The notes beneath the pieces were generated by a model that made no database searches, was not told the DNA's origin, and saw only the letters and a program-made list of their open reading frames with translations. Of a stretch of 64,000 bases of DNA, positions 1 through 9,366 are shown piece after piece. This DNA comes from Candidatus Gastranaerophilales bacterium (GTDB lineage: Bacteria > Cyanobacteriota > Vampirovibrionia > Gastranaerophilales > Gastranaerophilaceae). The position numbers and the translations under genes are program-made. The stretch is from the NCBI GenBank assembly GCA_944325515.1, contig CALVAO010000008.1:1-64000 (forward strand). Direction: 5' to 3'. The number at the start of each line of letters is the position of its first letter. Position 1 is the stretch's first letter.

Positions 1-270
1 TAGCTTAGTTTCCGCTTCGGAGTCTCACCCCACCCTAGCCCTCCCCATCCAGGGAGGGAAGGCGTGTGATGCGTTATTCGGACGTTTTTCCAGCCTCTTT
101 TATCCTTTTGACTACCATCATTTACCCCTGCCCTCACTCTATCCTTCCTCCCAACCTCTTAGTCACCCAGTCACCCAGTCACTCAGTCACTTAACCCACC
201 AGTCACTTAATCACTTAATCCAGCATTCACCCAATCCCTTCCTTTCTCCCTTCCCGCGAGGTGCCTTATT
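1..270. other. C-rich, G-poor leader of the giant flagellin gene
   Basis: No ORF is supported here. Bases 26-62 carry a GC-rich palindromic repeat (CCCTCCC...GGGAGGG) of a family seen three more times in the window. From about 115 to 255 the + strand is very rich in C and T and poor in G, with degenerate tandem AGTCACCC/AGTCACTT/AATCACTT units at about 160-220. Bases 116-135 carry TTTACCCCTGCCCTCA, which recurs near 61040. No convincing -10 hexamer is visible, so the promoter may lie outside the window. A GAGGTG Shine-Dalgarno sequence sits near 258, before the ATG at 271. C-rich, G-poor RNA is the known preference of Rho, so a rut-like role is possible but is inference. Confidence 0.5.
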
Positions 271-3200
271 ATGATAAGCATTGGGACAGACATAGGAAAT
301 GAGGTTCTTCTAAGTACCCTAAACAATAATACTATCGGGTTGAATAACTCGATAGAGCGTATGACAACGGGTTATAAGTTAAACCATGCAAAGGATAATG
401 CGGCTGGATATTCGATAGCTACGGATTTGAATACCAAAATCTCATCAATGTTGATGGTACAGCAGAATACGGAGCAGGGAATATCAATGCTGCAGACAGC
501 AGAGAGTGCGCTGGCTAATATCCAGAGTCTTCTTCAACGGCTGCGTGATTTGGCAGAGCAGGCAAGTAACGGCGTATATGGTGATAGTTCCCGCGCTGCA
601 ATGCAGGCTGAGGCAGATGAGATAATAGAACAGATAGAACAAATAAAAGATACAACGAATTTCAACGGCATTACTCTTTTAACCTCTGTGGGAGGCGGGG
701 GAAATGCTATCAGTACAAACTCCGCTGCGGGTGTGAATGTAAAAAACGGCGGGATAAATAGCATGGGCTTAAGTTTATCTGCTGCAGCAAGGACTAATCA
801 ATCCGCTGCTTCTGAACAACGCGGCGAATCACCGGAAGCTTTTTTATCTGCTCTGGATAAAGAAATAAAAACTCTCTCAGCTTCTATCAAATCAAGCTCA
901 ACAATACAAACCCGACCAAATACATATACTCCTGCTTCAGCATCAGCGCCAAGGGCTGCAGATATCCAAGGTGCTGTTGAGATAGCGGGCAAAGCTACTC
1001 AAGTAGTAAATATAGACGGGGTTGATTATACGGTTACGAATAAACTTTCTACTACACAAAGTTTTTCTTATACTAAAGACACTACAACCGGTGAAGTAAC
1101 TTTTCTCAGTTCTAGTTTTACAATTAAAGGTCAGACGGATGTTGTACACAATCTAATAATAGAAGGCAGCAGCAATACGGTTTATACCGGAGATTTGGCG
1201 GATAAGGTTGTTACATCAGGTTTTGCATCCAACAACATTATCTATGGCGGTGAAGGTGATGATACCATGATTGATATGGTAACCTCCGCTGTTAATAGCC
1301 TTTATGGTCAAGGCGGCGCTGATACATTGTCAGGGCGTGCTCTGAATGGCGGTGACGGGAACGATATTCTTAATTATACGGCGATTAACGGGTATTCAGT
1401 AGAAGGCGGGAACGGTGATGATATTATAAATGTAGAGAATGGGTCCGGTTTAATTATAAGAGCAGGAGCCGGAAATGATACTATTAATATTAAGAAAGGA
1501 AGTAATATCCAAATTTATGGCGATGATGGTGATGATAATATTATAATCTCTTCCGGCAGTAATAATTATGTGGATGGCGGCGCAGGGAATAATACTTTAA
1601 CCGACAACGGGACTAATACACAAAAAATAAATGTCCCCGGGGCAAATTTGTTTGAAATAACTTTTGCCGGAAATGAAACAATAACACAGAATATCAACGG
1701 GATTGATTATACAATTACGAATAATCAAAATATATCAAGCACTCTTCAGTACAAAATAGACTCCAACGGTGCGATAAATTTCTACAAAGGCTCTAAATTC
1801 ACAATCCGCGGTGATGCTAACAAGGCTCATAATGTTAATATAAATATTGCCAACAGTACATTTTACGGCGGAAATTTGGCGGATACTATACTTATAAGCA
1901 ATTCATCAAATTATATTTATTCCGGTGACGGAGCTGATACTATAACCGTTAATGGGAATAATAACTATGTTTATTCGGGTGATGATGTTGACACTATTAC
2001 AGTTAATGGAAATTCTCATTATGTATATGCCGGAAAAGGTAACGATATTATTAATGTAAATAGCGTTAATCATATTGTATATGGGGAAGAGGGAGATGAT
2101 AAAATAAAAGTTACCGGTAACCGTCAGAGTATATGGGGCGGAGCTGGTAATGATACGATTGATGTGAGCGCTAACCAGGTAGATGTTTATGGCGATGATG
2201 GTGATGATACTGTTACGGTTTCAGCCACTTCTAATAGTGCAGCAATATATGGCGGCAGCGGAACAAATACAATAACAGATAACGGCAAAAGGACTATGAA
2301 AGCAGGTTTCGGGAACGAGGATAATGCACAGGTTCTTGTTGTCGCCCCAAGTGAAACTAAAACTCTAAACATAAACGGAATAAATTATACGGTTAAAAGT
2401 GCCTCGACTTCAGTTACAAAGGCTTTATTCTACTATTATAATCCCGTAACGGATGAGATATATTTTAATGGCAGAGCTTTCAATATTACCGGTCAAACAG
2501 ATAAACAGCATAATGTTGTACTTGAAGGTTCATATATGAATTTTTATGGCGGAGATCTGGATGATAATATTACATCATATATGTATGGCGGAAGTATCTA
2601 TGCATACGGCGGAAATGATAATATAACAATGCAAGGGGGTGGTACAAATCTTTATGCAGGAGATGGTGATGATAATATAAATCTGATAGGAAGCGGTAAT
2701 AATGCATATGGTGAAGCCGGTAATGATGTTATTAATATTAATTCTAATCAAAGTACAATAAATGGCGGTACAGGTAACGACACATTTAATATTAATGCAA
2801 AGGTTAATTCTTTGTCTGATGATGGCGGCAATAATATCTATAATATTAATGCGGATAATTTTGTTATCACAGGTTCAAACGGCGACGACACATTCTATGT
2901 AAACGGTGATAACAACAATATCAACGGGCAGGGCGGAAATGATTATTACATAATAACCGGTAACAACAATCAAGGGATAGGCGGAACCGGCACCAACTAT
3001 TATGTCGATGCAGGAACAGGCAACACATATGTAAATACATCCTTTGACCCGTCATCCGGAGTCCTGACATTCACATATCAAGGAGAAGTAAAAACATTTG
3101 AACGTGACGGCAAAACTTATACTGTCACAAATAATGCTTCCGGCAGCAATACTTTACAATATTCTTTAAATACAAATACAGGTGTAATAAGTCTTATCGG

Positions 3201-4533
3201 TTCTGATTTGACAATAGATTCGGAGGCTGATAAAGCTGCTAATCTGGAAATCAGAGGAAATAATAATATTGTTAACGGTTCAAACTTAAACGACCGTATC
3301 AGTGTGGAATCCGGCAGCAACAATGTTATTAACGGAAAAGACGGAAACGATACCTTAATAAACAACAGTGCAAATAACTCCCTAAATGGTGATAACGGTA
3401 ATGACACAATAACAATTAATGTATCAACTAATCAAGCAATCACAGGCGGAGCCGGCGATGATACAATTAATATCAACAGTAATAATAATACAAATATATC
3501 AACCGGCAGCGGCAATGACAGAATAACCGGAACGGGAAACAGTAATACAATCAATGTCGAAGACGGAAACAACAATGTATTGCTCAATGGAAATACAAAC
3601 ACGATAACAGCAGGTGACGGCAATAACCGGTTATCTGCAGTCGGAAATAATAATACAATAAATTCCGGCAGCGGCAAAAACACAATCGGTGTAGACGGTG
3701 ACAACAATACAGTATCTAACGGAAACGGCGACAGTATATTCAATATTCTTGGTAACACCAATAATGTTACAACTCAAGACGGGAATAATGAATTAAATAT
3801 CTCCGGTGATACCAACATTATCACAAGCGGAAACGGTGATGATGAATACAATGTAACCGGTGACGGAAACTCAATTACAACTTCCGGCGGAGATAATGAG
3901 GCAGAATTTACCGGTGACAGTAACAACTACAAAGGCGGCTCCGGTGTCGATGATATTATTTTAAGAGGTGATAATAACCGTGCAGAAGGCGGCGACGGCA
4001 ATGATTCGTTTATGATATCACGCGGTGATAATAACTATATAGACGGGAATGCCGGTGATAGAAATACAATGATAAATAACGGAGTCGACACGGAGTATTA
4101 CAATACAATAGATATGACTCCGGATCCGGTACAAATAAATTTTAAAGTAGATATCGGAAGTGACAGCTCCAGTTATATTAATATAGAGTTAGCGTTTAAC
4201 CTGTTTGATTTTGACGTGGATTTTAGTACAGCAGACGGAGCAACGAAAGCATTAGATGCTATCGATGATATGTTGAAAGTTGTTAGCGAGCAGTTATCAA
4301 ATATCGGAGCTACATTAAATCGTTTGGAAAGTGCTATTGATGCACAGGGTATCAAGCTGAATAATTTGATATCATCATTATCAACGATAAGAGATGCTGA
4401 TATAGCAGAAGAAAGTTCAAATTTAATCCGGTACCAGATATTACAGAATGCAACAGCCACTTTGATGAGTGTTACTGCTGACCAGCGGCGTGAAAATATT
4501 CTGGGATTACTGAATGGTATAAATATAGGGTAG
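271..4533 (+). CDS. Giant flagellin with RTX-like repeat insertion
   Basis: This encodes a flagellar filament protein of 1420 residues; typical flagellins have 270-600. Residues 1 to about 140 are a clear flagellin N domain (the RMTTGYKLNHAKDNAAGYSIA motif region, then QNTEQGISMLQTAESALANI). The last 80 or so residues are a flagellin C domain (LSTIRDADIAEESSNLIRYQ, ending LLNGINIG). Between them, from about residue 240 to 1340, are glycine/aspartate repeats such as GGEGDDTM, GGDGNDIL, GAGNDTINI and YGDDGDDNI, matching the GGxGxDxUx RTX/hemolysin-type calcium-binding pattern and grading into Asn/Ile-rich GNNNTI repeats. Four modules start with an INGxxYTVTN-like motif near residues 248, 475, 701 and 944. 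ATG follows GAGGTG. The ends define a flagellin; a calcium-binding beta-roll surface is inferred. No second flagellin lies in the window. Confidence 0.9.
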   Translation: MISIGTDIGNEVLLSTLNNNTIGLNNSIERMTTGYKLNHAKDNAAGYSIATDLNTKISSMLMVQQNTEQGISMLQTAESALANIQSLLQRLRDLAEQASNGVYGDSSRAAMQAEADEIIEQIEQIKDTTNFNGITLLTSVGGGGNAISTNSAAGVNVKNGGINSMGLSLSAAARTNQSAASEQRGESPEAFLSALDKEIKTLSASIKSSSTIQTRPNTYTPASASAPRAADIQGAVEIAGKATQVVNIDGVDYTVTNKLSTTQSFSYTKDTTTGEVTFLSSSFTIKGQTDVVHNLIIEGSSNTVYTGDLADKVVTSGFASNNIIYGGEGDDTMIDMVTSAVNSLYGQGGADTLSGRALNGGDGNDILNYTAINGYSVEGGNGDDIINVENGSGLIIRAGAGNDTINIKKGSNIQIYGDDGDDNIIISSGSNNYVDGGAGNNTLTDNGTNTQKINVPGANLFEITFAGNETITQNINGIDYTITNNQNISSTLQYKIDSNGAINFYKGSKFTIRGDANKAHNVNINIANSTFYGGNLADTILISNSSNYIYSGDGADTITVNGNNNYVYSGDDVDTITVNGNSHYVYAGKGNDIINVNSVNHIVYGEEGDDKIKVTGNRQSIWGGAGNDTIDVSANQVDVYGDDGDDTVTVSATSNSAAIYGGSGTNTITDNGKRTMKAGFGNEDNAQVLVVAPSETKTLNINGINYTVKSASTSVTKALFYYYNPVTDEIYFNGRAFNITGQTDKQHNVVLEGSYMNFYGGDLDDNITSYMYGGSIYAYGGNDNITMQGGGTNLYAGDGDDNINLIGSGNNAYGEAGNDVININSNQSTINGGTGNDTFNINAKVNSLSDDGGNNIYNINADNFVITGSNGDDTFYVNGDNNNINGQGGNDYYIITGNNNQGIGGTGTNYYVDAGTGNTYVNTSFDPSSGVLTFTYQGEVKTFERDGKTYTVTNNASGSNTLQYSLNTNTGVISLIGSDLTIDSEADKAANLEIRGNNNIVNGSNLNDRISVESGSNNVINGKDGNDTLINNSANNSLNGDNGNDTITINVSTNQAITGGAGDDTININSNNNTNISTGSGNDRITGTGNSNTINVEDGNNNVLLNGNTNTITAGDGNNRLSAVGNNNTINSGSGKNTIGVDGDNNTVSNGNGDSIFNILGNTNNVTTQDGNNELNISGDTNIITSGNGDDEYNVTGDGNSITTSGGDNEAEFTGDSNNYKGGSGVDDIILRGDNNRAEGGDGNDSFMISRGDNNYIDGNAGDRNTMINNGVDTEYYNTIDMTPDPVQINFKVDIGSDSSSYINIELAFNLFDFDVDFSTADGATKALDAIDDMLKVVSEQLSNIGATLNRLESAIDAQGIKLNNLISSLSTIRDADIAEESSNLIRYQILQNATATLMSVTADQRRENILGLLNGINIG

Positions 4534-4701
4534 TACGGAAAGTATATTCCGGAAAAATAATAATTTACGGATATATTCTCCTAATGTTCTATCTTTTCTT
4601 ACCGGTCTTTTTAAATTTAATATAAATAGAAAAAAAGAAAAGAAACCGGCTTAAAACATAACCGATTTCTTTTCAGTCAGAGCAAACGAATTAATTACTT
4701 A
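4534..4701. terminator. Convergent intergenic region with weak hairpins
   Basis: This separates the 3' ends of the flagellin gene and the SLH gene. A hairpin TATATTCCG/CGGATATAT lies at about 4541-4576, and a longer arm pair ACCGGTCTTTTT/AAAAAG...ACCGG at about 4600-4650. Neither has a clean U-tract, so the call as a terminator region is tentative. Confidence 0.35.
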
Positions 4702-6648
4702 CTATTCGCCGCTGCATCCGAAAGCTATAGTAACGTGTTCTTTCGGGTTAATAGCTGAGATTTTGTAGCCTTTAGCGTCTACAAGGTATCCGACTTCATC
4801 ACCGGTTGCCTGAACTAAACCGATAGTACCGGAGATAGCTGTTCTTGTGATATCAATAGGAGCTTTAACTGTATCTTTAACAACATCTCCTACACTTCTT
4901 GCAGAAGCCATAAATTGACCCTGGAATGCTTCACCTAAAGCAATACCTGTACCGGAAGCCACGTCTTCAAGAGCGTTACCTAAGTTAGATAACATACCGC
5001 CTGTAGTTCTGCCGACAATACCGAGCATCTGACCACCCCAAGTAAATGGTGCAGTAACAATTCTTGATACGATATTAGGAGTATTAGATTTGTTAATTTC
5101 AGCGTTAAGTATTTGTCTTGGTAAAGTAGCTCTGCATCCGCAGTTTTCAATCTCTGTAAACGCAAGCTTCAAAGCACCCTTCTGACATCCTGAAGGTCTT
5201 ACGACTTCGACAACCTTACCATAAACATTAGAACCGCAAGGATATAACTGGCCATTGATAGTTACATCTTCAAGTGTCTTGGCAGCAAACTTCTGGCCTA
5301 CGTGAGAAGATTTTGCACTGACTTGATCCTTAAATTCTAACTGTAAAGTCGGAATTTTAACGATTTCTTCGTTTTCAACAAATGCTTTTTTATCAACAGG
5401 GCACATCGGGCAGTCGTTGTTAGCAGTTACAGGGTTTTTGTCTATACCTGCTGAAACTCTGATGTTCTGGAGCATTGCAGCAATATCTGCACGTGATGCA
5501 TCTTTAAACGGAGCAATTGTATTCGGATTCGGCGAGTTGTTTAATGCACCTTTATCCAAAGCTTTAGCTACAGGTATTTGTGCCCATTCCGGAATAGTGT
5601 TTCCGTCACAGTATTTAGACAATATTTCCTGAGCCTTGCACTTATCCATATCGGCGCATTGGATGCCCTTAGATAATGCACATAATGCTTCAACTCTTGT
5701 TACGTTATGGTCAGGCATAAATTTACCGTTAGGATAACCTTTTAACAAGTCTTGGTGAACTGCGACAGTAATAGCTGAGTTAGCCCAGTGGTTTGTCGGA
5801 ACATCTGAGAATAATTTTTCCGGAGCGCATGAATACATATCTTTATCGAATCCTTTCACTAACATAGTTGCGAATTCGGCACGCGAAATGTTACGTGAAG
5901 GCTTGAACAGTCTGTCCGGATAACCTACAACTACGTCATTAGTTGCTAATTTGTCTATTTCGCAGGAAGCCCAGTAACCTTCCGGAACGTCCGGAAACAT
6001 TTGAAGTCCTGCTGCTGCACCGGTCATATTGCTGAACGGGGACAGGTCAAACGGCACTAATGTCTTTTTGATTGCTTGAATAGAATTAGCGGTTCCCATT
6101 TGGATAGGGCATCCGTTGCCGTCGATTTTAGATTCATCTCTGATAATCGGCGACCCTGTATGGCGCGGAATATCATTCAAGCACGGTATGTCTGTTGCAG
6201 CACCGGTAATTGAACCGTCGCTTGCAACAGTTGTACCCATTGTACCGGCAGTAAGCTGGTTGATTTCTCTATTTACAGAGAAGCCTTCTGCTGTGTAAAT
6301 AGAGTCTTTTTCAGTACCTACAAAATTGTTGTACCCGTAAACAGCATTAGGATATGAATAAACTTGTTTCATATCAGCTCTTGACAGGTCTTTTGTTCCC
6401 GGGCATAAAGCACAGGAAGGTACAGGATCCTGTTCACATTTCGGCACAGTGTCGCAGCCGCATTCCGGTTCCGGTTCGCACGGGCAGGCTGCGCCGGTCA
6501 TTTCCGGCAAGTCCGGTTCACATGGACAAGCACCTTGAGTAACAATAGGGCGTTGATCACACGGGCAGGCTGCCATTACCGTATTGAACGAACACGTTGC
6601 TATACCAACGGCAATTGCAGCTGCCACAGTAAGTTTTCTAATCGTCAT
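4702..6648 (-). CDS. SLH-domain envelope protein with Cys-Pro-rich N-terminus
   Basis: A secreted, probably cell-envelope-anchored protein of 648 residues. The chosen ATG (6648) follows AAAGGAGG at ideal spacing; an upstream in-frame start at 6690 lacks one. A signal peptide covers residues 1-26, cleaved near VMA-A. Residues 27-90 hold repeated CPCEP/CPCDQ/CGCD units. Three S-layer homology repeats follow at roughly 215-270 (FPDVPEGYWA...SRAEFA), 280-335 (FSDVPTNHWA...TRVEAL) and 345-395 (weaker, PEWAQIPVAKAL...SRADIAAML). The region around 440-520 resembles the secreted protein at 47382-47885 (a GQxFxxKxxxDVxxxGQxLxxxGxxVxGKVxxV pattern). SLH domains bind peptidoglycan-linked polymers or act in outer-membrane attachment in cyanobacteria-like cells. 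The function of the C-terminal half is unknown. Confidence 0.8.
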   Translation of the reverse strand: MTIRKLTVAAAIAVGIATCSFNTVMAACPCDQRPIVTQGACPCEPDLPEMTGAACPCEPEPECGCDTVPKCEQDPVPSCALCPGTKDLSRADMKQVYSYPNAVYGYNNFVGTEKDSIYTAEGFSVNREINQLTAGTMGTTVASDGSITGAATDIPCLNDIPRHTGSPIIRDESKIDGNGCPIQMGTANSIQAIKKTLVPFDLSPFSNMTGAAAGLQMFPDVPEGYWASCEIDKLATNDVVVGYPDRLFKPSRNISRAEFATMLVKGFDKDMYSCAPEKLFSDVPTNHWANSAITVAVHQDLLKGYPNGKFMPDHNVTRVEALCALSKGIQCADMDKCKAQEILSKYCDGNTIPEWAQIPVAKALDKGALNNSPNPNTIAPFKDASRADIAAMLQNIRVSAGIDKNPVTANNDCPMCPVDKKAFVENEEIVKIPTLQLEFKDQVSAKSSHVGQKFAAKTLEDVTINGQLYPCGSNVYGKVVEVVRPSGCQKGALKLAFTEIENCGCRATLPRQILNAEINKSNTPNIVSRIVTAPFTWGGQMLGIVGRTTGGMLSNLGNALEDVASGTGIALGEAFQGQFMASARSVGDVVKDTVKAPIDITRTAISGTIGLVQATGDEVGYLVDAKGYKISAINPKEHVTIAFGCSGE

Positions 6649-7026
6649 TTTAACCTCCTTTTTAATTGGCTGGAGTAGATTTACGTTCATTCTCTAAACT
6701 TCATTTACCCCTTATAGGCGGACTAGCTATTTTATGGAAATTGCTAGTCTTATTTATTCCTTTTGTGTTTCAGAGATGTTCAGCTTTTTATATAAGCATC
6801 ATTTCCCTGTTAACTCCTAAATTATGGAATTTTTTGAAAATTAAAACATTACCTTAAAAGAGAATCCAGTCGGGGGATTAACTGGTTATTATCAGTATGT
6901 GGTCGGGTTAAATAAGAAGGTTTATTTTTTATGCTCTGATGTTAGAATGTTAATTTTTATTTACGTAATATCAATTTTTTATAATGTTTATACTTTATAT
7001 AAATAGAAATGATTGTTGGGGAATAA
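6649..7026. promoter_or_regulatory. Divergent intergenic region with 5' UTR hairpin
   Basis: This separates the SLH gene from the transglutaminase-fold gene. On the SLH side, a 7-bp stem GACTAGC/GCTAGTC (6721-6749) sits about 75 bases upstream of the SLH start and would lie in its 5' UTR. An AAAGGAGG Shine-Dalgarno sequence lies at about 6656-6663. AT-rich sequence at 6960-7010 (TTTATACTTTATATAAAT) probably holds the + strand promoter. No ORF in the region is convincing. Confidence 0.4.
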
Positions 7027-8226
7027 ATGTTACTACGCATAGGGATGAATAATATCAGCAGGATTTTTACCGCATCCGGCAGCAAGGCGCTGAACGGTCA
7101 TAGTGGAATACGCTTTACAGCAGGTCGCCTTGAAAGAACAGCAGGAGATTTTGTTGAACTTACATCCAAAAGGAGGCAGGCTTTGATGCAGTACAATGCT
7201 GCAGGTGAACGGAAATTGCTTTACAATTTTAAAAAAGACGGCAGCATAGAAACTGTTCAAAGAAAATACGGGTCGGAAGATTTAGATTTTTTAGATCATG
7301 TAAAATACGGGAAATATATTCCGCCCAAAACATTACCGGAAGGAACTGCAGGCATAACACAGGAAGCTCTTGAGCAAAGCAACCGCCTTTCCTGCAATAT
7401 AATACCCGAAACTGAAAAACTGACAGACGGATTCAGATATAACGGCGTTCAAGCTGTTTTTGACAGGAACGGAAAAAATATTTCACGCTTTAGAAATGGA
7501 AATCAAGAAATAGATATTATTGACAGAAATCAAGATAAAATCCTTGCAGATACAATTGAAACTTTCAAGCAGCGGCTTGCAGGCAAAAATTATTCGGAAA
7601 AAGAGAAAATTGATGAACTTATGAAATTTGTTGATGAGGTTTTTTCCGTAAATCCTTCCGGAGCTGAAACAGAAAAACTTGTAAGCAGAATGCATAATCC
7701 AAATCTGCAGGAAGTATTTTTAGGCGATATAATCAACAGCGGTGCCGGAGTCTGCAGGCATCGGAGTTTGTTGACCAAAGTTCTTGGAGATGAAATTGGA
7801 CTTAAAACAAGAATTATACAGGGACAATATGCGAACGGCGGACACGCCTGGAATGAAATAATCAGCAAAAAAGGCGATATCTTCTTGTTTGATAGTATGC
7901 ACGGCAGCATATTTGACGTAACAAATCCGTCAAAAAATCTCACTCCGCAGGTATTCAACTATAGAATCTGTGATTTAGAAAACTCTGAAAAAATGATACA
8001 AAAATATTTTGATAAAGACAGTACGGTAGGTTTAATATACCGCTCTTTAGGACACAGGTTCCCCATAAATACTAATGCTGCAAGACTCATACCGTCCGAA
8101 GACAGATACATTATATCCCCGATGTGTGATGAAATAAAAGTTAACGGCAAAACTATCAACAATAACACAGATGTTTTTTATGGTGATTGGGTCCAAATTA
8201 AAGATATTGCTTTTCAAATAATTTAA
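7027..8226 (+). CDS. EDR1/CTR1-type transglutaminase-fold protein
   Basis: 399 residues. The central part (about 230-300) reads GAGVCRHRSLLTKVLGDEIG...GGHAWNEI...FLFDSMHG, the pattern of the transglutaminase-like fold found in plant EDR1/CTR1 kinases and in bacterial proteins (GVCRHRALLFK...HAWN...D). The presumed catalytic triad is complete: Cys243, His273, Asp289. The N-terminal 100 residues are basic and unlike any family I recognise, and there is no signal peptide. The C-terminal 50 residues (IKVNGKTINNNTDVFYGDWVQI) look like a small FHA- or S4-like beta unit. It may be a cysteine protease or amidase; the substrate is unknown. The start is uncertain: a second ATG at 7045 follows AGGG. Confidence 0.65.
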   Translation: MLLRIGMNNISRIFTASGSKALNGHSGIRFTAGRLERTAGDFVELTSKRRQALMQYNAAGERKLLYNFKKDGSIETVQRKYGSEDLDFLDHVKYGKYIPPKTLPEGTAGITQEALEQSNRLSCNIIPETEKLTDGFRYNGVQAVFDRNGKNISRFRNGNQEIDIIDRNQDKILADTIETFKQRLAGKNYSEKEKIDELMKFVDEVFSVNPSGAETEKLVSRMHNPNLQEVFLGDIINSGAGVCRHRSLLTKVLGDEIGLKTRIIQGQYANGGHAWNEIISKKGDIFLFDSMHGSIFDVTNPSKNLTPQVFNYRICDLENSEKMIQKYFDKDSTVGLIYRSLGHRFPINTNAARLIPSEDRYIISPMCDEIKVNGKTINNNTDVFYGDWVQIKDIAFQII

Positions 8227-8391
8227 AAATTTTATTCTAAAAACTTTCCTGTTCTCTGTCCATCAAAACCTCTTCTGTATTTTAATTACAGAAAATTATA
8301 ACATACTAATTAACATTCTGTCATATTTTATTGATATGAAAAAATATTTAAGATATTCTTTAAATTGTGGTAGATTATTTGGGAATTTTAA

Positions 8392-9366
8392 ATGGAAAAA
8401 GGTTTTGTAGATAACGGTTTTATTATTGATTTAAGCAACGCTAAAAATACAACCCAGCTTGTATTTGAATTAAGTTCAATAATGGAACATCCCGATGTAA
8501 AAGGGAAAAGAGTTTGTTTAAAGCTCGGCAATTTAGATTTAAAACAATCGCAGTTGCTGAGTATTAAGGCTTTAATAGAATCGATGGATGCTTCAATCGC
8601 TTGTATAGATACTTCTTCGGAACAAACGGAAGCATCTGCGGTGAGTCTTGGTATAATAGTTTCAGAAATCTCTAATAATGCAGTGCCTGCTATTATTGGA
8701 ACATCTGTAAATGAAGTTAAAGAAGAACCTGTTGTGATAAAAGAAGAAAATAAAACTGTTGAAGTTAGCGCAGACATGGGCGAAACTATAAAACCAATTG
8801 CAACAGCAGAAGGTGTTGAAGATATATATGAAGAAGAAACCACTCAAGAATTATCAGAAATAATACCTGCTGAAAGTTTTAATAATGATTTTGAAACCCT
8901 TGCTGTTAATGAAGGCATTTTAAAAACAGAAGAAACAAGTAAATATATTCTCTTAGAAACAGGGGATGTCTTACCTCAGGGAGTGGAAGAAAATAGTCTT
9001 AATACCGAAACGCTTCCTACATTATACATAAATCAGACATTGCGTTCCGGACAAACAGTGACATATGAAGGAAATATTTTAATAATCGGTGATGCGCATC
9101 CGGGCAGTGAAATCGTAGCTACCGGTGACATTACAGTATGGGGCATTCTTGGCGGAATTGCGCATGCAGGTTCTATGGGAAATGTAACATCTAAAGTCCG
9201 TGCGCTTAAGCTTAATGCAATTCAATTGAGAATTGCCGGTCTTTATGCACGGCGTAATGATACATTGAATGTTCCGTACGTTCAAAAAACAAATGAGTTT
9301 ACTCCAGAAGAAGCTCAAATTGAAGATGGTAAAATAGTTATTTATAAAAAGTTAAGGAGAGATTAA
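8392..9366 (+). CDS. minC: Septum site-determining protein MinC
   Basis: FtsZ-ring inhibitor that works with MinD to block division near the poles. The C-terminal domain (about residues 210-310) is a clear MinC beta-helix: LRSGQTVTYEGNILIIGDAHPGSEIVATGDITVWGILGGIAHAG, ending QLRIAGLYAR. The N-terminal 80 residues fit the MinC FtsZ-binding domain weakly. An acidic, low-complexity linker (about 95-205) is longer than usual, making 324 residues against about 230 in E. coli. It is first gene of the min operon and overlaps minD by one base (TAATG). The start ATG has no strong Shine-Dalgarno sequence. Confidence 0.9.
   Translation: MEKGFVDNGFIIDLSNAKNTTQLVFELSSIMEHPDVKGKRVCLKLGNLDLKQSQLLSIKALIESMDASIACIDTSSEQTEASAVSLGIIVSEISNNAVPAIIGTSVNEVKEEPVVIKEENKTVEVSADMGETIKPIATAEGVEDIYEEETTQELSEIIPAESFNNDFETLAVNEGILKTEETSKYILLETGDVLPQGVEENSLNTETLPTLYINQTLRSGQTVTYEGNILIIGDAHPGSEIVATGDITVWGILGGIAHAGSMGNVTSKVRALKLNAIQLRIAGLYARRNDTLNVPYVQKTNEFTPEEAQIEDGKIVIYKKLRRD

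Noticed and set aside
150-230. Short AGTCACCC-type repeats as a possible CRISPR array
   Set aside because: Units are 7-8 bases and contiguous, with no spacers and no cas genes in the window.
2187-3761. Long minus-strand ORFs opposite the flagellin repeats
   Set aside because: They are Leu/Pro/Ser/Phe-rich mirror readings of the Gly/Asp/Asn repeats, with no start signals.
271-4533. Flagellin as a chimeric assembly of two genes
   Set aside because: The frame is continuous, both flagellin ends are intact and in order, and repeat style changes gradually, so a real fusion is more likely.
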